From Microbacterium sp. p3-SID336 (lineage in GTDB: Bacteria > Actinomycetota > Actinomycetes > Actinomycetales > Microbacteriaceae), in assembly GCF_025143365.1 (NCBI RefSeq), contig NZ_JALXPE010000010.1:1-64000 (forward strand): a DNA stretch of 64,000 bases. Reading direction: 5' to 3'. The position numbers and the translations under genes were made by a program. This document shows positions 54,972 to 62,507 of the stretch, piece by piece. The notes under the pieces were generated by a model that worked only from the letters and a program-made list of their open reading frames with translations, was not told the DNA's origin and did not search any database. Position 1 is the stretch's first letter; each line of letters starts with the position of its first letter.

Positions 54972-55961
54972 TCAGAGCCGGGTCGGCGCGCCGGAGGTCG
55001 CGGACGTCAGAGCGCCTTCGACGACCTCGAGGGTGCGCAGTCCCTGCTCCATCGTGACGACGTCGTTCGGCTCGCCGAGGACGGCGTCGCGGAAGGCCTC
55101 GTGCTCGACCCTCAGCGGCTCGCGCTTGGCGAAGGAGAACCGGGTGATGTCGCCCTCCGACACCCCGCGGAACGCCAGCATCGACTCCCACTCCAGCGGG
55201 ATCGTGCCATTGGCGTAGAACGTGAGGTCGCCCGTGGCCGTGTCGGCGATGAACGTGCCGCGATCGCCGGTCACGACCGTCACGCGCTCCTTCATCGGCG
55301 AGAGCCAATTGACGAGGTGGTTCACGATCACGCCGTTGGCCAGCCGGCCGGTGACGGTGATCATGTCCTCGTAGGCGCGACCGCTCTTGTGCGCCGTCTG
55401 CGCGAACACCGTCGTGTACTCGCTCTGCGCCACGAAGCTGGTGAGATCGATGTCGTGCGACGCGAGGTCCTTGGCGACGCCCACATCGGCGATGCGCGCC
55501 GGGAAGGTGCTCTGACGCCGGGTGGCGATCTGGTAGACGTCGCCGAGCTCGCCGGCCTCGAGGCGTCGGCGCATCTCCAGCACGGCGGGGTTGAACCGCT
55601 CGACGTGCCCGACCGCGCCGACCAGTCCCTTGGCTGCGAACGCGTCGGTCATCCGGCGGCCCGCTTCCAGGGAGTGCGCGATCGGCTTCTCGACGAGCGT
55701 GTGCACACCGGCGTCGGCCAGCTTGAGCGCCGCGTCCTCATGGAACGCGGTCGGCACCGCGACGACCGCGATGTCGATGCCCGTGGCGATGAGCGCCTCG
55801 ATGTCGGGCAGGATCTCGAGGTCCCCCGCGACCTTGTGCGGGTCGCCGCCGGGGTCGGCGATCGCGACCAGGTCGACGCCCTCGACGTCACGGAGCACGC
55901 GGGCGTGGTTGCGCCCCATCATCCCGACGCCGAGCAGGCCGGCGCGCAGAGCCGCCGCCAT
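54972..55961 (-). CDS. Gfo/Idh/MocA-family UDP-sugar 3-dehydrogenase (WbpB/WlbA/GnnA-like)
   Basis: 329 residues. NAD loop GLLGVGMMGRNHARVL, EKPIAHSLEAGRRM with the catalytic Lys, GHVERFNPAVLEMR, and SHDIDL. The GHVERFNPA element is what I recall from UDP-GlcNAc(A) 3-dehydrogenases. It would create the 3-keto sugar aminated by the next enzyme. Stop/start share one base with the aminotransferase gene. Confidence 0.87.
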   Translation of the reverse strand: MAAALRAGLLGVGMMGRNHARVLRDVEGVDLVAIADPGGDPHKVAGDLEILPDIEALIATGIDIAVVAVPTAFHEDAALKLADAGVHTLVEKPIAHSLEAGRRMTDAFAAKGLVGAVGHVERFNPAVLEMRRRLEAGELGDVYQIATRRQSTFPARIADVGVAKDLASHDIDLTSFVAQSEYTTVFAQTAHKSGRAYEDMITVTGRLANGVIVNHLVNWLSPMKERVTVVTGDRGTFIADTATGDLTFYANGTIPLEWESMLAFRGVSEGDITRFSFAKREPLRVEHEAFRDAVLGEPNDVVTMEQGLRTLEVVEGALTSATSGAPTRL

Positions 55962-57058
55962 CAGGCGCCCGCTCCCGCGACCGCGTTGACCGCGGTGACG
56001 ATGCGCTCCAGATCGTCCTGGCTGAGCGAGGGGTGCACGGGCAGCGAGGCGACCTCGCGGGCGGCACGCTCCGTCTCCGGCAGGTCGAGCCCCGGCGCGA
56101 AGCGGGTCAGCGACGGCAGCCGGTGGTTCGGGATCGGGTAGTACACGCCCGCGCCCACGTTGTGCTCGCTCTTCAGCGCGGCGACGAAGCCGTCGCGGTC
56201 CTCGGGGACACGGATCGTGTACTGGTGGTAGACGTGCACGGCGCCGTCGGCGACCGGCGGGACGATGACGCTCTGCAGGTTCGCGTCGAGGAACGCCGCG
56301 TTCGCCTGACGGGTCTTCGTCCAGGCGTCGACCTTGGTCAGCTGCACGCGGCCGATCGCGGCGTGGATGTCGGTCATGCGGGCGTTGAAGCCGATGATCT
56401 CGTTCTCGTACTGCCGCTCCATGCCCTGGTTGCGCAGTAGCTTCACCTGGCGGGCGATCTCGTCCGTCGCCGTGGTGACCATGCCGCCCTCGCCGCTGGT
56501 CATGTTCTTGGTGGGGTACAGGCTGAACATCGCGAAGTCGCCGAACGAGCCGACGGGGCGGCCGTCGAGCGAGGCGCCGTGCGCCTGCGCGGCGTCCTCG
56601 TAGAGGGCCACGTCGCGCTCGGCGGCGATCGCCTCGAGCTCGCGCATGCGCGCGGGGTGCCCGTACAGATGCACGGGGAGGATGCCCTTGGTCTTCGGGG
56701 TGATGGCCGCCGCCACCGCCGCCGGGTCGAGCGTGAAGGTCTCGGGCTCGATGTCGACGAACACGGGGGTACCGCCGGTGAGCGCTACCGAGTTGCCGGT
56801 GGCCGCGAAGGTGAAGGACGGCACGATGACCTCGTCACCGGGGCCCACGCCCGCAGCCAGCAGGCCCAGGTGCAGTCCCGCGGTGCCGGAGTTCACCGCG
56901 ACGGAGGGGCGGCCCGGCACGAAGTGCGCCGAGAACTCCTGCTCGAACGCCGCGACCTCGGGGCCCTGTGCGACCATGCCGCTGCGCAGCACGCGGTCGA
57001 CGGCCTCGCGCTCTTCGTCACCGATGATGGGCTTGGCGGGGGGAATGAACTCGCTCAC
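55961..57058 (-). CDS. DegT/DnrJ/EryC1 sugar aminotransferase (WbpE/GnnB-like)
   Basis: 365 residues, PLP enzyme. NSGTAGLHLGLLAAG, EDAAQAHGA (Asp155, Gln158) and the PLP Lys184 in SLYPTKNMTSGEGG. Aminates the 3-keto nucleotide sugar with glutamate. Overlaps the acetyltransferase gene by four bases; middle gene of the dehydrogenase-aminotransferase-acetyltransferase set. Confidence 0.92.
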   Translation of the reverse strand: MSEFIPPAKPIIGDEEREAVDRVLRSGMVAQGPEVAAFEQEFSAHFVPGRPSVAVNSGTAGLHLGLLAAGVGPGDEVIVPSFTFAATGNSVALTGGTPVFVDIEPETFTLDPAAVAAAITPKTKGILPVHLYGHPARMRELEAIAAERDVALYEDAAQAHGASLDGRPVGSFGDFAMFSLYPTKNMTSGEGGMVTTATDEIARQVKLLRNQGMERQYENEIIGFNARMTDIHAAIGRVQLTKVDAWTKTRQANAAFLDANLQSVIVPPVADGAVHVYHQYTIRVPEDRDGFVAALKSEHNVGAGVYYPIPNHRLPSLTRFAPGLDLPETERAAREVASLPVHPSLSQDDLERIVTAVNAVAGAGA

Positions 57059-57666
57059 ACGGTCTCCTTGGTCAGTGTTCCGTCAGTCTCGATGTAGCGG
57101 TCGCCCGTGGCGGGGCACACCCACGTGTTCTCGGTGTCACCGGCGGCGAGGGGCACGCCCGACTCGCCCACCCAGCCGATGCGGCGCGCCGGCACGCCGG
57201 CGACGAGCGCGTACGCCGGCACGTCCTTCACGACGACGGCTCCGGCCGCGACCGTGGCCCACGCTCCGATGGTCACGGGCGCGACGCAGGTCGCCCGCGC
57301 GCCGATCGCCGCACCGCGCTCGATGGTCACGCCGACCGGCTCCCAGTCGTGTGCGCTCTTGATCGTGCCGTCGGCGTTGATCGCCCGGGGGTAGGTGTCG
57401 TTCGTCAGCACGACGGCGGGTCCGATGAACACCCCGTCCCCGAGCTTCGCCGGCTCGTACACGAGCGCATAGTTCTGCACCTTGCAGTTGTCGCCCATCA
57501 CGACACCGGTGCCGATGTACGCGCCGCGCCCGACGATGCAGTTCTCCCCGAGCTGCGCGTCCTCCCGGACCTGGGCCAGATGCCAGATCGAGCTCCCTGC
57601 TCCGATCCTCGCCTCCGGGGAGACATCGGCCGAATCGACGATCCTGACGTCGGTCGGTGAGGGCAT
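57055..57666 (-). CDS. Left-handed beta-helix sugar N-acetyltransferase (WbpD/WlbB-like)
   Basis: 203 residues. Hexapeptide repeats throughout (IGAGSSIWHLAQVREDAQLG, KVQNYALVYEPAKLGDGVFIG, TIGAWATVAAGAVV), with the conserved active-site Asn/Tyr region and ALVAGVPARRIGW at the end. Acetylates the 3-amino group of a UDP-amino sugar using acetyl-CoA. A C-terminal stretch (ENTWVCPATGDRY) has a single Cys, as in WbpD/WlbB relatives. First gene of the operon; GGAGA precedes the ATG. Confidence 0.9.
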   Translation of the reverse strand: MPSPTDVRIVDSADVSPEARIGAGSSIWHLAQVREDAQLGENCIVGRGAYIGTGVVMGDNCKVQNYALVYEPAKLGDGVFIGPAVVLTNDTYPRAINADGTIKSAHDWEPVGVTIERGAAIGARATCVAPVTIGAWATVAAGAVVVKDVPAYALVAGVPARRIGWVGESGVPLAAGDTENTWVCPATGDRYIETDGTLTKETV

Positions 57667-57746
57667 GCGGGATTCTCCTCGCGGCTCGGGAAGGGGACCT
57701 GGTCATCCTATCTGCTTGCACAGATCTTTCCTGAGAGGATAGGGGT

Positions 57747-58433
57747 GTGACCAACCCAGCCACTCCCGACCCGCATACCTGGGTTGTCGTACCGCTGTAC
57801 AACGAAGCGACCGTCATCGCCGGCGTGATCGAAGGGGTTCTCCCCCACTTCCCGAACATCGTCTGCATCGACGACGGGTCGACCGACGGCTCCCTGGAGG
57901 TCGCGCGCCGCGCAGGCGCGCACATCGTCGAGCACCCCATCAATCTGGGGCAGGGCGCCGCGCTGCAGACGGGCATCGAGTACGCGCTCGCCCAGCCGGG
58001 CTGCGAGTACATCGTGACCTTCGACGCCGACGGGCAGCACCGCATCGACGACGCGGTCGCCATGGTCGCAGCCGCCAGGGCGAGCGGGGCCGCCATCGTG
58101 TTCGGCTCGCGCTTCCTCGACGACCGCACCAACCCGGGCTGGATGAAGCGCGTCATCCTGAAGACGGCGGTCTGGGTCACCAACATGACCACGAGCGTCA
58201 AGCTCACGGATGCGCACAACGGCCTCAGGGTCATCCGTGCCGATGCCGCCTCGCGCCTCCAGCTCAAGCAGGACCGGATGGCGCACGCCACCGAGATCGT
58301 GCTGCAGCTCGGCGAGACCGGGCTGCCGTGGATCGAGCACCCGGTCGAGCTGCTCTACACCGACTATTCGAAATCGAAGGGCCAATCGGTGCTCAACTCC
58401 GTGAACATCCTCGTCGATCTGCTCGTGCGGTGA
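57747..58433 (+). CDS. Family 2 glycosyltransferase, dolichyl-phosphate-mannose-synthase-like
   Basis: 228 residues. VVPLYNEATVIAGVIEGVLP, CIDDGSTDGS, NLGQGAALQTGIEYAL, metal site TFDADGQH, and the family KFRDAHNGLRV-like TDAHNGLRVIRADA. No membrane helix. Probably makes a polyprenyl-phosphate sugar or the first chain sugar. GTG at 57747; coupled to the DUF2304 gene. TTGCAC at about 57717-57722 may be a -35. Confidence 0.9.
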   Translation: MTNPATPDPHTWVVVPLYNEATVIAGVIEGVLPHFPNIVCIDDGSTDGSLEVARRAGAHIVEHPINLGQGAALQTGIEYALAQPGCEYIVTFDADGQHRIDDAVAMVAAARASGAAIVFGSRFLDDRTNPGWMKRVILKTAVWVTNMTTSVKLTDAHNGLRVIRADAASRLQLKQDRMAHATEIVLQLGETGLPWIEHPVELLYTDYSKSKGQSVLNSVNILVDLLVR

Positions 58434-58831
58434 ACGCCATGTGGATCCAGTTCGTCCTCATCGCCGCCGTGATCGCGATCGGCGCGGTCTTTATGCGCCG
58501 CACCGGCGCCGACAGCCACCTCGCCATCCGTCGCCTGCTGTACGGGGCGTTCGTGCTGGTCGCGATCGTGTCCATCCTGTTCCCGCAGTGGCTCACCTGG
58601 GTGGCCAACCTCGTCGGCGTCGGCCGCGGCACCGACCTGCTGCTGTACGCGCTGGTGCTGATGTTCCTGGTGTTCGTGTACACCCAGTCGCGTCGCAACG
58701 CCGCGCAGCAGCGTCGACTCACCCTGCTGGCGCGCAAGCTGGCCCTGCTCCAGGCCGAGGCGGAGAAGCCGGGCGACGCGCACGCCGCGCCGGGCGCCGA
58801 CACTCCGGACGACGGCTCCACCGACCGCTGA
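58430..58831 (+). CDS. DUF2304 small membrane protein
   Basis: 133 residues: three hydrophobic helices (about residues 5-25, 35-55, 70-90) then a coiled-coil tail and acidic end. DUF2304 proteins are regularly encoded right after a DPM-like GT2, as here, and are thought to work with it at the membrane. GTG at 58430 overlaps the previous stop; ATG at 58439 also possible. Its stop abuts that of the converging DUF6541 gene (TGATCA). Confidence 0.87.
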   Translation: MNAMWIQFVLIAAVIAIGAVFMRRTGADSHLAIRRLLYGAFVLVAIVSILFPQWLTWVANLVGVGRGTDLLLYALVLMFLVFVYTQSRRNAAQQRRLTLLARKLALLQAEAEKPGDAHAAPGADTPDDGSTDR

Positions 58832-60787
58832 TCAGTCGCAGGCGGTGATCCGCCAGAGGCTGGCGTCGCCCTCCGCGGCGACCTCCTCGAACCCCGGACG
58901 GTCGTCGAAGTCGGTCATGCCCGGCATCAGGTACTCGCCGGGTCCGGTCCCGCCGATGCCGAAGTCGAGCACGTACTCCGGGCTGCCGTATGCGGCGAGG
59001 GCCTCGCACACTGCAGGATCCTCGCCCGCGTCGTTGAGCCGCGTCGACAGCACGTCCCAGGCCTGGGACACCGGCGGCGACCACGTGCGCGGGATCACCT
59101 CGCGACGGCCGAGGACGTAGCCGAAGGCCGCACCGGTGGACGGGTTCGCGATGATGACCGCGTCGTCCGGGACGAGGTCCGGCAGGTCCTGGAGCAGGGC
59201 GTACTCGTCGTCCGACAGATAGCTGCGGTGGTTCATCGTGTACCGGGACTGCTCGTCTGTCTCATCGGCGACGCGCAGCAGCACCACGGGCGCCACGGCG
59301 ATGCTGACCGCCCCGACGACCGCGATGACCCCCAGCGCGAGGCCGGCGAGCGCGTCGGTCGACACCGCGACCCGCCGCGCGAGCACCGCGGCCAGCCAGC
59401 GGAGCAGCATGGCGAGGCCGAGCGCCGCGAGAGGGACCACCACGAGCGGCACCAGAGCAGCGATGCGGAAGGAGTCGCCGTACCACGGGCCCGTCAGCAG
59501 TCGTTTGATCACAGGCAGGTCGGTGCCGACGCACACGATGTAGAGCAGCGACACGCCGGCCCACGCGACGATGAGCCACCGCAGCCGCCGCTCCCGGAAG
59601 GCGGCGATGATGCCGGCGAGCAGCAGCACGCTCATGGCCCACGCGGCGGGCAGCAGCGAATGCGAGTTCACGAACACGTCGGCGACGGCGCCGAGCACCC
59701 CGCGGTACGAGCGCCAGAGGACGGGTCCCGCCAGGTAGGCGAGCGCGAGCCAGACGAGTGCGAGGAGCAGCCACCCCACCGCGATCACGGTCCACCGCAC
59801 GGTCGGTCTGGCGCCCTCGCGGCGGATGCCGGTCAGCAGGGTGCTGGTGAGCCACAGCATCACCAGCGCTCCCCACGCGAGAACGGTGGACGGCTGGGCG
59901 AGCGCCGTCCCCGCCAGGATCAGCAGCATCCCGAGCGCGGGACCGGCGGCGAGCGCGAGACGCTGCCCGTGCGGCGCGGACATCCAGGCGCGCACGGTGA
60001 CGACGGTCGACGCGACCGCGGCGGGCACGATCGCGAGAGACAGCGCGTACGGGTAGAGGACGCCCCACTCGAACATGAGCTGCGGGAAGGCCATCAGCCC
60101 CGCGGAGAGGGCCGCCGCGAGTGCCGTGACGAGCGCGTCACCGCGGCTGAGCACGCGCGCGAGGAGCGTCACGCTGAGCGGCCAGACCACGGCGGCTGTC
60201 ACCAGCGCCACGAGGTTCGCGGCGACAGGGATCGCCGCGAGATCGACCGCCACGAGCGAGGTGACCGCGTGCCACGCCGCAGGGTAGAAGGTCGTACCGC
60301 CGAGGAGTCCGCTCAGGTCGAAGGAGGAGGCGCTTCCGGATTCGGCGACCCAGCGCAGGGCGTTGAGGTGGAACACCGCGTCGTTGGTCTGCGAGATCGC
60401 GGTCGGCGTGCCGATGTAGCTCATCAGTCGCGCCGCATTCAGGCCAGCGCCGACCATGAGCCCCGCGAACAGCAGCACCAGGGCGCGCCGCTCCGGCGGC
60501 TGCGGAGCCGGGTCCCAGCGCCGCCGGCCGAGCAGGAACGACAGTCCGTACACGAGCGCGGCGACGAGGACGACGGCGACGGTCACGGACAGGTGGTTCC
60601 ACCTGATGCCGAGGACGGGGAGCGCGATCGCCAGCAGAGCGAGGACGCCGACCGAGATGCCGGGCGCGGACGCCCACAGCGTCAGACCGCGCAGCCGGAG
60701 CCCGAAGCCGATCAGGAGCCCCGGTGCGAACAGCACCAGGATGGTCAGTCCCAGAAGCCCCGCCTGGGCGATCCAGTCGCCGATCAT
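58832..60787 (-). CDS. DUF6541 polytopic membrane protein
   Basis: 651 residues with about twelve to fourteen membrane helices and a C-terminal extracytoplasmic domain (about 520-651). Starts WIAQAGLLGLTILVLFAPGL; TNDAVFHLNALRWVAESG and FYPAAWHAVTSLVA in the first extracytoplasmic loops recall GT-C glycosyltransferases, whose acidic catalytic residue lies there. Start overlaps the Wzt stop by four bases, so it is the last gene of the second exporter operon. Possibly a polyprenyl-P-sugar-dependent GT-C enzyme. Confidence 0.8.
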   Translation of the reverse strand: MIGDWIAQAGLLGLTILVLFAPGLLIGFGLRLRGLTLWASAPGISVGVLALLAIALPVLGIRWNHLSVTVAVVLVAALVYGLSFLLGRRRWDPAPQPPERRALVLLFAGLMVGAGLNAARLMSYIGTPTAISQTNDAVFHLNALRWVAESGSASSFDLSGLLGGTTFYPAAWHAVTSLVAVDLAAIPVAANLVALVTAAVVWPLSVTLLARVLSRGDALVTALAAALSAGLMAFPQLMFEWGVLYPYALSLAIVPAAVASTVVTVRAWMSAPHGQRLALAAGPALGMLLILAGTALAQPSTVLAWGALVMLWLTSTLLTGIRREGARPTVRWTVIAVGWLLLALVWLALAYLAGPVLWRSYRGVLGAVADVFVNSHSLLPAAWAMSVLLLAGIIAAFRERRLRWLIVAWAGVSLLYIVCVGTDLPVIKRLLTGPWYGDSFRIAALVPLVVVPLAALGLAMLLRWLAAVLARRVAVSTDALAGLALGVIAVVGAVSIAVAPVVLLRVADETDEQSRYTMNHRSYLSDDEYALLQDLPDLVPDDAVIIANPSTGAAFGYVLGRREVIPRTWSPPVSQAWDVLSTRLNDAGEDPAVCEALAAYGSPEYVLDFGIGGTGPGEYLMPGMTDFDDRPGFEEVAAEGDASLWRITACD

Positions 60788-61521
60788 TCGTCGACCAACG
60801 CGATCGCGCCCTCGATCTCGCCGTCGTACACGACCTCGCCCTTGTTGATCACCACGCCTCGGGTGCAGAGCTCACGGACCATCTCCATGTCGTGGCTCAC
60901 CACGACGAGGGTCTTCCGCTGCGCGATCAGTTCCGCGAACTTGAGGCGGCACTTCTCCCGGAACGGCGCATCGCCCACGGACAGGATCTCGTCGACCAGG
61001 AGCACGTCGAGCTCGACGTGGATCGCGACCGAGAACGCCAGCCGCATGAACATGCCGGACGAGTAATGCTTGACCTCCTGATCGATGAACTGCTCGATCT
61101 CGCTGAAGGCGACGATCTCGTCGTAGCGCTCCTCGATCTCCTTGCGCTGCATGCCGAGGATGGCGGCGTTGAGGAAGACGTTCTCGCGACCGGAGAGCTC
61201 GGGGTGGAAGCCGGCGCCGACCTCGATCAGCCCGGCGACGCGACCGCGCGTCAGCACCTGCCCGTCGTCCGGCTCCATCACGCCGGAGATGAGCTTGAGC
61301 AGCGTGGACTTGCCCGAGCCGTTCAGACCGAGGATCGCGACCGACTCGCCCTCGTTGATGACGAGATCCAGCCCCTTGAGCGCCTCGAAGGTGCTGGACG
61401 TCCTGCGGCGGCGGATCCAGGCCACGACGGTGTCCTTCAGGGACAGCGCGTGGTTGAGCGTGAAGTTCTTCCGTACGCCGTCGACGATGATGCTCGGGCG
61501 CGAAGCGGTGGCGGTACTCAT
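60784..61521 (-). CDS. Polysaccharide ABC exporter ATPase, short Wzt type (second copy)
   Basis: 245 residues. Walker [42 protein letters not shown], signature region YSSGMFMRLAFSVA, Walker B VLLVDEILSVGD, switch His in VVSHDM. No C-terminal carbohydrate-binding domain. Overlaps the permease stop (ATGA). Similar in length to the first copy but diverged. Confidence 0.93.
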   Translation of the reverse strand: MSTATASRPSIIVDGVRKNFTLNHALSLKDTVVAWIRRRRTSSTFEALKGLDLVINEGESVAILGLNGSGKSTLLKLISGVMEPDDGQVLTRGRVAGLIEVGAGFHPELSGRENVFLNAAILGMQRKEIEERYDEIVAFSEIEQFIDQEVKHYSSGMFMRLAFSVAIHVELDVLLVDEILSVGDAPFREKCRLKFAELIAQRKTLVVVSHDMEMVRELCTRGVVINKGEVVYDGEIEGAIALVDE

Positions 61522-62432
61522 AGGTCCTGCGCGAACCTTCCCTCGAGTCGTCGGAAGACGAGCTGGCCGATCAGCAGCGTGGCGACCGCGATCAGGAACG
61601 TCCACAGCGTGTTCCATCCCAGTCCGGGCGGAAGCGGCATGGTCGAGTCGGTCACCGGCAGCCAGAACGCGTAGTGGAAGAGCTCGACCCCCTGCGTGAT
61701 CGGGTTGAGCATGTAGAGCTCGAGCACCCAGTCCGGCCAGCCGAGCTTCGCGATCGCATCCTGCACCATCGTCCAGGCGTACAGGACGGGCGACGCCCAG
61801 GTGGCGAGCAGCAGCAGCAGCTCGACGATGTTCTCGGCATCCCGGAAGCGCACGTTGATCGCGCCGAAGAACAGCCCGAGGCCGAGGGCGAAGAGCGTGA
61901 CGATCACGATGCCGGCCAGCGCCGCGAGCACCGACAGGACCGTGATCCCGGGGATCCACCCGAGGAACAGGCACACGATCAGCAGCAGGGCCAGCTGCGG
62001 CAGGAAGTGGATGAACGCCACGAACACGGCGGAGACGGCGAACAGCTGACGCGGCAGGAACACCTTCCGCACGAGCGGGGCGTTGTTCACGATCGACGTG
62101 GTCGCGTTCTTGAACGCCTCCGAGAAGAGGTTGATCACGACGATGCCGGAGAACAGATAGACCGGGTAGTTCTGGATGTCCCTGTTCAGGCTGAGGAACA
62201 GCCCGAGCACGACCCAGAACACGAGGAACTGCGCGCCGGGACGCACGTACGACCAGGTCCAGCCGAGCACCGAGTTCCGGTACCGCGTCGTGACGCCGGT
62301 CCGCACCAGGAGGTACAGGAGATAGCGCCAGCGCACCACGTCGATCAGACCACGACTCGTGCCGGGGGTGTCGAAGGCGGAACGCGGGACGACGGCGAAA
62401 AGATCTCGGGTATCTGTCACGGCCCCACTCAT
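61518..62432 (-). CDS. Polysaccharide ABC exporter permease, Wzm type (second copy)
   Basis: 304 residues, six helices of the ABC-2 fold: LVRTGVTTRYRNSVLGWTWSY, NAPLVRKVFLPRQLFAVS, RFRDAENIVELLL, WASPVLYAWTMV, LNPITQGVELFHY. Pairs with the adjacent short Wzt and a DUF6541 protein. TAGGAT at about 62472 gives a leader of some 35 bases. Likely exports a second polysaccharide or a teichoic-acid-like polymer. Confidence 0.93.
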   Translation of the reverse strand: MSGAVTDTRDLFAVVPRSAFDTPGTSRGLIDVVRWRYLLYLLVRTGVTTRYRNSVLGWTWSYVRPGAQFLVFWVVLGLFLSLNRDIQNYPVYLFSGIVVINLFSEAFKNATTSIVNNAPLVRKVFLPRQLFAVSAVFVAFIHFLPQLALLLIVCLFLGWIPGITVLSVLAALAGIVIVTLFALGLGLFFGAINVRFRDAENIVELLLLLATWASPVLYAWTMVQDAIAKLGWPDWVLELYMLNPITQGVELFHYAFWLPVTDSTMPLPPGLGWNTLWTFLIAVATLLIGQLVFRRLEGRFAQDL

Positions 62433-62507
62433 TCAGCTGCGGCGGCGGTCGCCGCGACGCACTTCAGTATCCTATGGCACCCTCCGAGCGCCCTTCACGG
62501 CGCGCTG

